NCBI GenBank assembly: GCA_009929265.1
Contig: SAAU01000001.1
Coordinates: forward strand, 1-58,244
DNA: 58,244 nt
Source of the DNA: Alphaproteobacteria bacterium
Lineage (GTDB): Bacteria; Pseudomonadota; Alphaproteobacteria; CASFRQ01; SAAU01
Direction of reading: 5' to 3'
Position 1 is the stretch's first letter. Every line of letters begins with the position of its first letter. The translations under genes and the position numbers were made by a program. Below the pieces are notes generated by a model. That model ran no database searches. It had not been told where the DNA came from and saw only the letters and a program-made list of their open reading frames with translations. Below, in pieces: positions 15,489-23,915 of this stretch.

Positions 15489-17345
15489 TTATTTATTAAA
15501 AATAGGTTGATAGACTTTTTCAATTTCCTTTACCTTTGAAGGCGTTAGAACCTCTTGCTTTTTAACAGAAGAACATTTCCCATAAGAAAGCGAGTCTAAA
15601 GCGGTGTCTTCTTTTTCATCAGAGAGGAGTTTAAGGTTTTTTTCGGCCTCTAAAAAGGGAGTGGGGCTGAGCTCGCCTGCTTTTTTGAAAAGCTGTTTGG
15701 CAAAGTCTAAATCCTTTTTCACGCCTTGTCCTCTGGCATATTGAATGCCCAACAGGTTAATGGATTGCGGATAGCCCAAAAGGAACCCTTGCTTATTCCA
15801 TTCAAAGGCCAAGGTATCATCCTTGAAGACCCCTTCCATATGCATTAAAGCTTTGGTGCAATAGGCTTCTGCTTTTGCAAAATAGGTGTCTTTCTCTTTT
15901 GGAACAACTTTAGAGCTTTCAACCAAAAGATCCGAGATCTTCACTACGTTTTTTTTATAGTCTTCTTGATAAAGATCTTTGGCTTTTTGAAGTTTACTTA
16001 ACGGATAATCGCCATCTATATTGCCTTGAAGATAAAGAAGCTTTGCGTAGCCTTTTTCTTTAAAGTAATCTTGCCAAATTTTAGCCTCTTCAAAATGGCA
16101 TTCTTTAAGGCCGACAAAACTTTCAGAAATGGGCATAAATTTATCCGCATAAAACGCAATTTGTCGACATTCATAAGGCGTGAAGCTTAAGCGATAAGCG
16201 TAAGTTGGGTCAGCTTGAACTTGACCTAAATTTTCAAAACAGGTATTAAAACAAGCTTCATTTTCCTTTTTGACCAAGATAAGTCTATCTGTTTCACGTC
16301 TTAAAATAATGGCATTTTTTCGAATCTCATCCACAATAAATCCAGAAGGAAGCACTGTTTCTCGTTCCACTTTAAAGATTTGTCCTAAGGGAGAAAGAAG
16401 TTCGGCACTTTGTCCCGAAAGAGACATTAAACGATAAGGTTTTTGCCTATCTTGTAGATAAAGTTCTCTCAAGGAATTGCAGGCGCATTCTTCCTTTGTC
16501 AGTTGTCTTGAAAAAGGCTGTTCTGAAAGAGCCCGTGTTGTCGTTAAGGCATTTAAGGAACATAGGAAAAGGTCTTGCCCTAACTTGTGGGAAAGTTCTT
16601 CCTTTTCAATTTTTTTAGCTTTGATTTGAAGAGGAAGAGCAAGGGCTTCTTCGGCCAAAGGACAGCCCTTTAAGGCAGCCTTAAATAAAAGTTCTTGCGC
16701 TTTAATAATATCTTGTTTTTCATTTTCTAATCCCAAGGAATAGATAACTCCAAGAGCTTTTTCTGCGTTTTTATACCCCAATGCTGCCGATGCTTTGAGA
16801 TATGAAAGTGCTTTTGAGGCATCATAAGATTTAAAATCCTTTTTCAAATAGAGAATCGAAAGTTTATAGGCTTCTTGTGCAACGGCCTCATCTTCCTCTG
16901 TTACGACAAAACCTTTCTTAAGCGTGTCAGCGTTTTCAAAAGCCTTTTGATATAAAACTAAAGCTTTTTCATAATAGCCGTTTTGAAATTCTTTATCCCC
17001 CATGAAAAGAAGGGCTGGGCGATAGTTTAAGTCCGCCGATTTTTCACAATTTAAAAAGGTAATATCATTTTCAGGATCGCGTTGACAAAGGCGGAAAAGG
17101 GCTTTTCCCAATTTATATTTTCTGGCAAAGCGTTCCCATTTTCCTTCGGCTTTTTCTTTGTCGGAAAAGCCACAAAGCGTGTAGACATCTTTAATATTTT
17201 TCGTTTCATTCAAGCGCACAAGCGTTTCACATTCTTTTTCGTTTGGTAAAACAATTTCTTGAGAAGAAGGGATTTCTTGCCCAAAAGAAGGGGATAAAGG
17301 TGCTAAAAGAAGAAAAAGAGAACTATAAAAAAGTAAATTTTTCAA
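15489..17345 (-). CDS. Secreted Sel1/TPR-repeat protein
   Basis: The 618-residue protein has a signal peptide (K-N-L-L-F-Y to S-F-G-Q). It carries Sel1-like repeats in two blocks, at about 115-235 (for example A-A-A-L-G-Y-K-N-A-E-K-A-L-G) and at about 495-575 (G-I-Q-Y-A-R-G-Q-G-V-K-K-D). A middle part is cysteine-containing and not recognised. Sel1 repeats are protein-binding solenoids, so this is likely a periplasmic scaffold. I prefer the TTG at 17345 as start. It gives a compact signal peptide and sits 10 bases after GGGAGG; the GTG at 17363 would lie on that site. A promoter is visible at 17410-17438. Confidence 0.65.
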   Translation of the reverse strand: MKNLLFYSSLFLLLAPLSPSFGQEIPSSQEIVLPNEKECETLVRLNETKNIKDVYTLCGFSDKEKAEGKWERFARKYKLGKALFRLCQRDPENDITFLNCEKSADLNYRPALLFMGDKEFQNGYYEKALVLYQKAFENADTLKKGFVVTEEDEAVAQEAYKLSILYLKKDFKSYDASKALSYLKASAALGYKNAEKALGVIYSLGLENEKQDIIKAQELLFKAALKGCPLAEEALALPLQIKAKKIEKEELSHKLGQDLFLCSLNALTTTRALSEQPFSRQLTKEECACNSLRELYLQDRQKPYRLMSLSGQSAELLSPLGQIFKVERETVLPSGFIVDEIRKNAIILRRETDRLILVKKENEACFNTCFENLGQVQADPTYAYRLSFTPYECRQIAFYADKFMPISESFVGLKECHFEEAKIWQDYFKEKGYAKLLYLQGNIDGDYPLSKLQKAKDLYQEDYKKNVVKISDLLVESSKVVPKEKDTYFAKAEAYCTKALMHMEGVFKDDTLAFEWNKQGFLLGYPQSINLLGIQYARGQGVKKDLDFAKQLFKKAGELSPTPFLEAEKNLKLLSDEKEDTALDSLSYGKCSSVKKQEVLTPSKVKEIEKVYQPIFNK

Positions 17346-17409
17346 GATGTGAAAACCTCCCACTTTGATGAGCTTTGAAATTAAGTCAAAGCCTATATAA
17401 TAATGAGAT

Positions 17410-17438
17410 ACTATAGCAAGCTCTTTTTAAGCCTTCAA
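17410..17438 (-). promoter_or_regulatory. Promoter of the Sel1-protein gene
   Basis: On the minus strand TTGAAG (17433-17438) and TATAGT (17410-17415) are 17 bases apart, about 65 bases before the start codon. Confidence 0.5.
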
Positions 17439-17560
17439 GCAAAAATTCGAAATAACCTTTTCTTTTTAGGTAAAAAAGTAAGTTATTTATTTGACTTTTT
17501 TTTTGAGTTGATTTAAAAACTTAAGAACATCTTTGTTTTTCGAAAAGAAAGGATCCTGAA

Positions 17561-17983
17561 ATGACTGGAATTGTTAAGTTGCCCCCTAATTATGTCCCTT
17601 CAGAAGATGAAGAATATATGAACGAAAAACAGCTTGAATATTTTCGTTTAAAACTTCTTAAGTGGAAAGATGAGCTTGTTGAGGAAACAAAAGAAACCAT
17701 TGGAAATTTAAAAGAAGAGAATCTATCGATTCCTGATCCAAATGATCGGGCATCAGCAGAAACAAATCGTTCTTTTGAACTTCGCACACGTGACAGAATG
17801 CGCAAGTTGATTAACAAAATTGATTCAACTTTGAAAAAAATTGAAGATGGCAGTTATGGGTATTGCGAGGAAACAGGGGAACCTATCGGTTTGAAAAGAT
17901 TGGAAGCTCGTCCAATTGCCTCTTTATGTATTGAAGCCCAAGAACGTCACGAACGTATGGAAAAGACAAAAATAGATGAATAA
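17561..17983 (+). CDS. dksA: RNA polymerase-binding factor DksA
   Basis: DksA binds the secondary channel of RNA polymerase and, with ppGpp, resets transcription in starvation. The 140-residue protein has the coiled coil with the D-P-N-D-R-A tip (D59, D62, A64) needed for action. The globular zinc-finger region keeps only one cysteine of each pair: C102-x-x-T105 and C123-x-x-A126. This half-Cys arrangement is usual in alphaproteobacterial DksA and supports the taxonomic reading. It overlaps maf by 8 bases. The start is preceded by AAAGGATCCTGAA. Confidence 0.93.
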   Translation: MTGIVKLPPNYVPSEDEEYMNEKQLEYFRLKLLKWKDELVEETKETIGNLKEENLSIPDPNDRASAETNRSFELRTRDRMRKLINKIDSTLKKIEDGSYGYCEETGEPIGLKRLEARPIASLCIEAQERHERMEKTKIDE

Positions 17984-18551
17984 AGAGTTTATTTTAGGCT
18001 CTGGTTCACCGCGTCGAATTCAACTTTTGACGCAAATTGGACTTGTGCCTTCAAAAATTATGAAAGCTGACATTGACGAGACGCCTTCTAAGGGGGAAGG
18101 ACCCCGGGCATATGTCAAGCGTATGGCAAAAGCCAAAAACGATGCTCTTTTGGAACAAATGAATGGAAAGCTTGAAATGCCTTTATTGACGGCAGATACA
18201 ATCGTTTGTTTGGGAAAACGCATTTTAGGAAAACCCGAAAGCAAAGAACAGGCCAAAGCTTATTTAAGCCTTCTTTCTGGAAGACGTCATACGGTTATGG
18301 GGGCGATTTTTTTACGCCATCCTGATGGAACATGTGTAAAGCGTTTGGTTGAAACAAAGGTCTTATTTAAACGGCTTTCTCCAGTAGAGCTTAAGGCTTA
18401 TGTTGAAACGGGAGACAGTCTAGATAAAGCCGGGGCTTATGGCGTTCAAGGTCTGGCTGGCGCTTTTATCAAGACAATTTTGGGCTCTTATACAAATGTT
18501 GTGGGCCTTGACCTTTATACGGTTAAAAATATGTTGCAGGGAAGTTTATGA
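17976..18551 (+). CDS. maf: Maf-type nucleoside triphosphate pyrophosphatase
   Basis: The 191-residue protein hydrolyses non-canonical or dTTP/UTP-type nucleotides to monophosphates. It shows the Maf motifs: S-G-S-P-R-R at 8-13, D-E-T-P at about 34, T-A-D-T-I-V, K-P, the S-G-R-x-H-x-V segment, and D-K-A-G-A-Y-G-V-Q-G. It starts within the end of dksA and its stop overlaps the start of the RNase E/G homologue (ATGA, 18548-18551). The Maf-RNase-YacG order is common in Alphaproteobacteria. Confidence 0.92.
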   Translation: MNKEFILGSGSPRRIQLLTQIGLVPSKIMKADIDETPSKGEGPRAYVKRMAKAKNDALLEQMNGKLEMPLLTADTIVCLGKRILGKPESKEQAKAYLSLLSGRRHTVMGAIFLRHPDGTCVKRLVETKVLFKRLSPVELKAYVETGDSLDKAGAYGVQGLAGAFIKTILGSYTNVVGLDLYTVKNMLQGSL

Positions 18552-19555
18552 AAATCCTAAAGGATGAGACACCTTTTGAAACTCGGTATCTTAAGGTTTC
18601 AGATAAAAATAAACCTATTGAATGGTTTTTAAGTTATCCATTTGCTCCAAATTATGGAGAGGTTTATCTAGCAACGGTTATAAAAAAAATGAAAACTTTG
18701 CCTGTTTATTTTTTGGATTTGGGGGATAAAAAGGAAGCCTTTTTGCCGTCTAAAGAGAAAATTCAAGAAGGGCAAAAGGTTTACATTAAAATAGAAAAAG
18801 AAGCTCGATTTCATAAATTTGCAACGGCCTCTTTATTATCAAAGGAAGAAGTCCTTAAAATCGAAGAAGAAGGATTCAAACAGCCCTCTTTAGAAAATCT
18901 TTTTAAGGCAGAAGGCTTTTTGATTGAAGACGTTGATGAAGAAAATCGTGATCTTTTTGAAGAGGCGTTTGAAAAACTGGTAGATCTTAAAATTCCTCTT
19001 CTAACGGGGGCGGCAAAAGGCGCCGAGATTTTTTGGCAACAAACAGAGGCTTTTCATTCCTTTGATATAGACAGTGCGCAAAGTTCAGCCTCTTTTTCAA
19101 AAATAAATGAGGCGGCAATTGAAAAAATCGCAGATGAAATTGTTTTAAGGCATTTATCTGGGAATTTGGTGATTGATACGATTGGATCCAAACGGGTTTC
19201 CTTTCAAAAGCCTGTTTATAAAAAATTGATACAATCTCTTCAAGAGAAGGAGGTTGATGTGAAGGCCTCTGGCATTTCCCCTTTAGGATTTTTAGAGGTT
19301 CAAATCAAGCGCACGTATTCTAATTTTTACGAACGGTTTAATGTTGAGATGAAGCAGGCGCTTTATTTGCTGCGGAAAATTTATCAAGATAAGCGTCAAT
19401 TTATTACCGAAATTGAACTTCCCCTTGAAATAGAGGGGATTCTAAAAGGAGTGCTGCGTCCTTATTACGAAAAAATAAGGGATAAACGGCGGATTAAGAT
19501 AACCCTTCAACGGGCAGATAAGATAAAAATAAAGGAAAGAAAAAATGATGGCTAA
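18548..19555 (+). CDS. Ribonuclease E/G family protein (short)
   Basis: At 335 residues this is much shorter than E. coli RNase G (about 490) or RNase E. The S1-like N-terminal region is present (V-Y-F-L-D-L-G-D-K-K-E-A-F-L). The catalytic core is recognisable: F-D-I-D-S-A at about 173-178 aligns with the first Mg-binding aspartate, and N-L-V-I-D-T-I at about 201-207 with the second. A later segment, S-P-L-G-F-L-E-V-Q-I-K-R, matches G-L-x-E-x-T-R-x-R. The C-x-x-C zinc link is missing. It probably processes RNA, but the divergence leaves activity uncertain. It sits between maf and yacG, overlapping both. Confidence 0.8.
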   Translation: MKILKDETPFETRYLKVSDKNKPIEWFLSYPFAPNYGEVYLATVIKKMKTLPVYFLDLGDKKEAFLPSKEKIQEGQKVYIKIEKEARFHKFATASLLSKEEVLKIEEEGFKQPSLENLFKAEGFLIEDVDEENRDLFEEAFEKLVDLKIPLLTGAAKGAEIFWQQTEAFHSFDIDSAQSSASFSKINEAAIEKIADEIVLRHLSGNLVIDTIGSKRVSFQKPVYKKLIQSLQEKEVDVKASGISPLGFLEVQIKRTYSNFYERFNVEMKQALYLLRKIYQDKRQFITEIELPLEIEGILKGVLRPYYEKIRDKRRIKITLQRADKIKIKERKNDG

Positions 19556-19727
19556 AAAATGTCCCATTTGTGGAAAAGAAGTTCAAAAAGAATTTGCCCC
19601 TTTTTGTTCAAAAAGATGTGCAGATGTTGATCTGAATCGCTGGTTTTCTGAAGTCTATTCTTTCAAAAGCGAACGGGTGGAAGAAGAGGTTGAAGATTCT
19701 GATTCTTTAGAGGAAAAAGAAGAATAA
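19548..19727 (+). CDS. yacG: YacG zinc-finger protein (DNA gyrase inhibitor type)
   Basis: The 59-residue protein has four zinc cysteines: C5, C8 (C-P-I-C-G), C20 and C24 (F-C-S-K-R-C), followed by A-D-V-D-L-N-R-W, the YacG signature. E. coli YacG binds gyrase and blocks DNA binding. The C-terminal tail is very acidic. Two adjacent ATGs (19545 and 19548) are possible; I give the second, which places AAGGAAAG at better spacing. It is the last gene of the dksA-maf-RNase operon and is followed by a terminator. Confidence 0.88.
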   Translation: MAKKCPICGKEVQKEFAPFCSKRCADVDLNRWFSEVYSFKSERVEEEVEDSDSLEEKEE

Positions 19728-19804
19728 AAACGAGTCTTCTTTTGATGAAAAAGAGGGGGAGCTAAAAAGCCTAAAAAAGCTCAAAATATGAATAAAAAAG
19801 CGGG

Positions 19805-19832
19805 AAAGCTATAAAAATATAGCTTTTTTAAA
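19805..19832 (+). terminator. Terminator of the dksA-yacG operon
   Basis: The stem AAAGCTATA / TATAGCTTT is followed by T residues. Confidence 0.75.
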
Positions 19833-19849
19833 AAAAATTAAAAAAAGAC

Positions 19850-19878
19850 TAGACATTAAAAATAAAATAGTCTATAAA
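19850..19878 (+). promoter_or_regulatory. Promoter of tRNA-Phe
   Basis: TAGACA (19850-19855) and TATAAA (19873-19878) are separated by 17 bases; the tRNA starts 20 bases later. Confidence 0.55.
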
Positions 19879-19897
19879 ACTTTCCCATACAGCAGAT

Positions 19898-19973
19898 GGC
19901 TGGATAGCTCAGTTGGTAGAGCAGGGGACTGAAAATCCCCGTGTCGGCGGTTCAATTCCGTCTCCAGCCACCA
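19898..19973 (+). tRNA. tRNA-Phe (anticodon GAA)
   Basis: The 76-nt cloverleaf has acceptor GGCTGGA / TCCAGCC, anticodon stem GGGGA/TCCCC with loop CTGAAAA (anticodon GAA), T loop TTCAATT and an encoded CCA. Confidence 0.96.
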
Positions 19974-19976
19974 CTT

Positions 19977-20006
19977 AAGCCTTAAGAAATTAAGGCTTTT
20001 TTTTAT
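19977..20006 (+). terminator. Terminator of tRNA-Phe
   Basis: The stem AAGCCTTA / TAAGGCTT is followed by eight T. Confidence 0.85.
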
Positions 20007-20075
20007 GCCTAAATTTTTAAATATACTTTCTTTCTTTTTTAAATTATGTTAGAAAAAAGAAAAAAAGGGGTGAAA

Positions 20076-22067
20076 ATGGCTATTTATATCACATCAGATG
20101 GGACGGTTCCTGTTTCCTTTCTTAAAAAATTTATACGAGAGGGGATTTTTTTATGGCCGAATGAGCAAACGCCTGTTTTCTCTTTAGAGGCCTTTGAAAA
20201 AGAAGATTTTTCGCAATCTCGTTTGATTTTGTTTTCAAATGAAATTACAGATGAAAAATTAAAAAACTGGGGAATGGTTCCTTTTCGAGGACTGGTTGAT
20301 GCAAATGCTCAAGAAAGTTCAATAAGCTCTTTTTTAACTTACGAAGAAAAAAAGACTAAAAAAGAAGAACGTGCAGCTATTTTAATTACATGTCCCTTTA
20401 TTTATAACTGCGATATTGCTTTGGCGATTGCTGAATATTTAAAAAAACATTTAAATCTTTCTTCAGATCAATTTATGAGCATTCATTTGGCTGTCCATGA
20501 AGCTTTAGTCAACGGGCTTATTCATGGAAATCTTGAAATTGGAAGTGAATATCGGCAATCTTTAAGTATGTTGGCTGAATATGGAACTTTGCTTGAAAAA
20601 CGCCTAAAAGATCCAGCTTATGCGAAAAAAAGTGTTTTAATTAAGGCTAAGTGGAATAAATCTTGGTTAGATGTTAAGATAAAGGATGAAGGGGCTGGAT
20701 ATGCGGTAAATGATAATTTATCCTCTTGTCCAGTAAAGTCTTCTAAACCAAAATCAGGACGGGGATTGTTTATGATTGCGGGGATTGCCGATTCTTGCAC
20801 TATAGATGATTTTGGTCGTGAAATTAAATTTTCCTTTTCCTTAAGTGATAAAAAAAGAGGATCTGCCTATCGTTCTTTTAGACAAGAAAAGAAAGATGAA
20901 TCGGCTTCTGATTTAAGCGGGTGTAAGGTTCTTGTCATTGAAGATAATAAAAGCAATCAAATTATGATTCAAAGGTTATTGAATGTGATTGGAATTCATT
21001 CAATTAAAACAGCTGAGGATGGGTTAGAGGGACTTGAAAAAGTTAAAAAATTTAATCCTGATTTGATTATTTTGGATATTACAATGCCTCGGATGGATGG
21101 ATATGAAGTGCTTTCTATGCTTAAGTCCGAAGAAGAGACGAAAGATATTCCGGTTTTAATTGAAACGGCTAGTGATACGCGGGAAGCTAGAGATAAAACC
21201 TTTAGCGCTGGGGCAACGGATTTTATTACAAAACCGATTAACCCGTTGGAGTTTTTTTCACGCGTTAAGGTTCATCTTGAAAATAAACTGTTGGTCTCTA
21301 AGCTTGAAAAACAGCTTAAAAACATTAAACGTGAGTTAAAAGCAGCTCACGAAATGCAAGAGGGAATTTTACCCAGCAAGGAAGCTTTGCAATCTATTTT
21401 TGACGTCTATCATGTGAATGTGCAAACGTTCTTTAAGTCTTCTTCGGAAATCGGGGGAGACGCGTATGATTTTATTCCTCTGACCGAAGATAAGTTTGCT
21501 TTTTATATTTGTGATTTTTCAGGGCATGGCGTATCGGCAGCGTTAAATACGTTTCGATTAGATGCTTTAATTCACCAAATGGATCTAAATTTATTCTTAA
21601 ATCCAAATGAGGCGTTAAGTTATCTTAATAATCAGTTGATTAAGCTTCTTCCAAGAGGGCAGTTTGCCACGTTCTTTTTAGGGCTTATTGATGTGAAAAA
21701 TGAAACGCTTAAATATTCAGGGGCTGGAATTCCAAGGCCTTTTTATTGGATGGAAAAAGAAGAATTTCACTTGATTGATACATCAGGGTTGCCTTTAGGA
21801 ATTAAGCACAATACTTCTTATGAGGTTGCAAGACTTCCTTTTGTTAAAGGAATAAAGCTTTTATTATTTAGTGATTCTTTTATTGAATCTCCCTATCAAG
21901 GAGAGGATTCTATGGGAATGGATGGATTTCAAAAGTTGTTATACTCTACACTAAAAGAGGAAAAGACGTGCAAAAATGTTGTGGCCAAAATTTCTTCTGA
22001 CTTTTTGAAAAATACCCAGTCGCCTCTTTTTGATGATGCAACGTTGCTTTTTATGGAAAGGAAATAG
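20076..22067 (+). CDS. Fused HATPase - receiver - PP2C (SpoIIE-type) signalling protein
   Basis: The 663-residue soluble protein has three readable domains. The first, at about 100-260, is an RsbW-like ATPase with E-A-L-V-N-G-L-I-H-G-N, D-E-G-A-G-Y and S-G-R-G-L-F. The second, at about 283-400, is a receiver with E-D-N, phospho-acceptor D334 in I-I-L-D-I-T-M-P, the threonine in E-T-A-S-D, and K-P. The third, at about 425-663, is a PP2C/SpoIIE phosphatase with G-G-D-A-Y-D, C-D-F-S-G-H-G and D-D-A-T. The first 95 residues resemble a degenerate receiver. It may combine kinase and phosphatase action on an anti-anti-sigma (STAS) protein, which is not in the window. The ATG at 20076 follows AAGGGG; the earlier ATG at 20046 lacks such a site. 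rsmE follows immediately. Confidence 0.88.
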   Translation: MAIYITSDGTVPVSFLKKFIREGIFLWPNEQTPVFSLEAFEKEDFSQSRLILFSNEITDEKLKNWGMVPFRGLVDANAQESSISSFLTYEEKKTKKEERAAILITCPFIYNCDIALAIAEYLKKHLNLSSDQFMSIHLAVHEALVNGLIHGNLEIGSEYRQSLSMLAEYGTLLEKRLKDPAYAKKSVLIKAKWNKSWLDVKIKDEGAGYAVNDNLSSCPVKSSKPKSGRGLFMIAGIADSCTIDDFGREIKFSFSLSDKKRGSAYRSFRQEKKDESASDLSGCKVLVIEDNKSNQIMIQRLLNVIGIHSIKTAEDGLEGLEKVKKFNPDLIILDITMPRMDGYEVLSMLKSEEETKDIPVLIETASDTREARDKTFSAGATDFITKPINPLEFFSRVKVHLENKLLVSKLEKQLKNIKRELKAAHEMQEGILPSKEALQSIFDVYHVNVQTFFKSSSEIGGDAYDFIPLTEDKFAFYICDFSGHGVSAALNTFRLDALIHQMDLNLFLNPNEALSYLNNQLIKLLPRGQFATFFLGLIDVKNETLKYSGAGIPRPFYWMEKEEFHLIDTSGLPLGIKHNTSYEVARLPFVKGIKLLLFSDSFIESPYQGEDSMGMDGFQKLLYSTLKEEKTCKNVVAKISSDFLKNTQSPLFDDATLLFMERK

Positions 22068-22760
22068 ATGCCACGTTTGTTTTTAGAAAGCCCTCTTTTT
22101 GAGACGGCCGAAATCCTTCTTGATGAAAAACAATTTCATTATCTTGTTCATGTGATGCGTCTAAAAGAAGGAGATGTTTTTGAGGTTTTTAATGGAAAAG
22201 AAGGTCTTTGGCAGGGGGAATTTCATTTTACCTCTAAAAAGAAAGGGGCATTTGTTCTTCAAAAACAAATAAGTGAGCAAACTTTTGAAAAAGGGGCGTG
22301 GCTTTACGCGTCGATTATTAAAAAAGATCAAATGGATTGGGTGGTGCAAAAGGCAACAGAACTAGGGGTTCAAAAAATAATTCCACTCATAACAGAATAC
22401 ACGAACGCAAAAACAAATGTGGCACACTTAAGAAAAATTGCAATAGAAGCCTCAGAGCAATGTGAACGCTTAGATATTCCTGAAATCAAAGAGCCTTTAA
22501 AGCTAAAAGAGGCGTTGGCATGTTTTCCAAAGGATAGGTCTTTATGTTATTTAAGTGAGCGAGAAGGGGATAAGAAATTCCCTGTTTCTCCTCAAAAAGT
22601 AGGGTTTTTCATTGGACCAGAAGGGGGCTTTTCAAAAGAAGAATTTTCCCTTTTTAAACAAAAAGAAGGCGCCTGTTCTCTTCACTTAGGCCATCGGATT
22701 TTAAGGGCCGAAACAGCAAGTGTTGTAGCACTTTCTTTGTGGAATTTTTCGTCAAAATAA
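22068..22760 (+). CDS. rsmE: 16S rRNA (uracil-1498-N3)-methyltransferase
   Basis: RsmE methylates U1498 near the ribosomal decoding site using S-adenosylmethionine. The 230-residue protein has the PUA-like N-terminal part (H-Y-L-V-H-V-M-R-L, G-D-V-F-E-V-F-N-G-K). The knotted SPOUT domain carries K-A-T-E-L-G-V, E-A-S-E-Q-C-E-R, F-F-I-G-P-E-G-G-F-S and L-G-H-R-I-L-R-A-E-T-A. The ATG directly follows the stop of the upstream signalling gene, so translation is coupled although the functions differ. Confidence 0.95.
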   Translation: MPRLFLESPLFETAEILLDEKQFHYLVHVMRLKEGDVFEVFNGKEGLWQGEFHFTSKKKGAFVLQKQISEQTFEKGAWLYASIIKKDQMDWVVQKATELGVQKIIPLITEYTNAKTNVAHLRKIAIEASEQCERLDIPEIKEPLKLKEALACFPKDRSLCYLSEREGDKKFPVSPQKVGFFIGPEGGFSKEEFSLFKQKEGACSLHLGHRILRAETASVVALSLWNFSSK

Positions 22761-22823
22761 ACTAAATTTTGAATCTCTTTCTTTTTTTACTTGAAAAAAA
22801 ATGATTTTAGGTAAGAATAATAT

Positions 22824-22852
22824 TTGCAAATACTTAGATATGTGTTTATAAA
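22824..22852 (+). promoter_or_regulatory. Promoter of the secreted coiled-coil protein gene
   Basis: TTGCAA (22824-22829) and TATAAA (22847-22852) are separated by 17 bases, about 38 bases before the start codon. Confidence 0.55.
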
Positions 22853-22890
22853 GAATGTAGAACTCTTTATTTTTTTAGATAGGGTGGAAA

Positions 22891-23757
22891 ATGATAAAAC
22901 TTAGTGCTTTTGTTCTTTCAGGACTTTTTATTTCTCAAATGGCTTTTGCTCAAGCAGTGACACCGACTTCTGTTGTTGTTTGTCGGGATAAACAATGCGC
23001 CGCAGCTTCCCAATCCATGACGCGGGAATATTTATATAATCAACTCGTTTCTTTTTTCGAAAACAATGCAGGTCAAAATGTTTTGTTCTGTGAAGCGGAT
23101 CAGATTCATCGGGTATGTTATGAAAATGGTATCCGATTCAAAACTCAAGTGGGGTTGACCCCTGCTGTTGCAACGATTGAATCTGCAAAGGTTTTACGGG
23201 TAAAAGCGGTTAAGAATTCTCCTGCGACAGATATTGCTTTTGACTATGATATTTCCTTAAATGAAACAAAACCAAGATGTGAGGCATCCCTTACACGCTT
23301 AAAGGTTTCCAGTGCTGATACGATTCGGATGGAATCTGGAAAGTTTGATTGTAAGTTTTCTTCTTTAGGAAAAACAGCCTTAAACACAATGTTTGCTGTT
23401 GATTATATTGATTTTGATTACGGTCTTATCGGGGCTCATTACGTTATTGGGGCCAGTCAAGCTTCTAAAGGGGGCGCCGAGGGATATATGTTGATGAGAT
23501 TTTCATCTCTTGCCGATGTGGATAATTCCTTTACTCAAAAAGATAAGGCTGAACTTGAAAAATTGAAAGTTCAAGCTTCTGAATTAAAACGGAAAGTTAA
23601 ATCTTTAAAACAAGATTTACGCGTTAATCGCAGAAATTTTGAAGAGGAATCTGACGATAAAATTGGTCAACCTGTTTATGTTGAAAAACCAAGCGAATCG
23701 GATGATGCCGTTCCATCAGGAACAGTTCAAATTTTCCCTGTTGATGCAGAACATTAA
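22891..23757 (+). CDS. Secreted Cys-containing coiled-coil protein, unknown function
   Basis: The 288-residue protein has a clear signal peptide (1-20, ending A-F-A-Q). The mature N-terminal 180 residues are beta-rich with several cysteines (C31 and C36 in V-V-V-C-R-D-K-Q-C, and three to four more), likely paired in the periplasm. A coiled coil follows at about 210-255 (E-L-E-K-L-K-V-Q-A-S-E-L-K-R), then an acidic, Pro-containing tail. I do not recognise a family. It is a single-gene unit with its own promoter and terminator, next to an M16 peptidase gene. Confidence 0.6.
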   Translation: MIKLSAFVLSGLFISQMAFAQAVTPTSVVVCRDKQCAAASQSMTREYLYNQLVSFFENNAGQNVLFCEADQIHRVCYENGIRFKTQVGLTPAVATIESAKVLRVKAVKNSPATDIAFDYDISLNETKPRCEASLTRLKVSSADTIRMESGKFDCKFSSLGKTALNTMFAVDYIDFDYGLIGAHYVIGASQASKGGAEGYMLMRFSSLADVDNSFTQKDKAELEKLKVQASELKRKVKSLKQDLRVNRRNFEEESDDKIGQPVYVEKPSESDDAVPSGTVQIFPVDAEH

Positions 23758-23772
23758 AAAAACTATCTGACA

Positions 23773-23801
23773 GAAAAAGCCTCCTTTTTGGGGGCTTTTT
23801 T
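23773..23801 (+). terminator. Terminator
   Basis: The stem AAAAAGCCTCC / GGGGGCTTTTT lies after the secreted protein gene. Confidence 0.85.
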
Positions 23802-23915
23802 ATTGAGAAAAAGATTTTTATGGAAGAAAAGGAACTTTCTTTTTTTGAAAAGAGAAATAAAAGGCTTCCTTCTTTTTTGTTTTTCTTTTATAAAGAGCTT
23901 TGAAAGGATAAAAAT

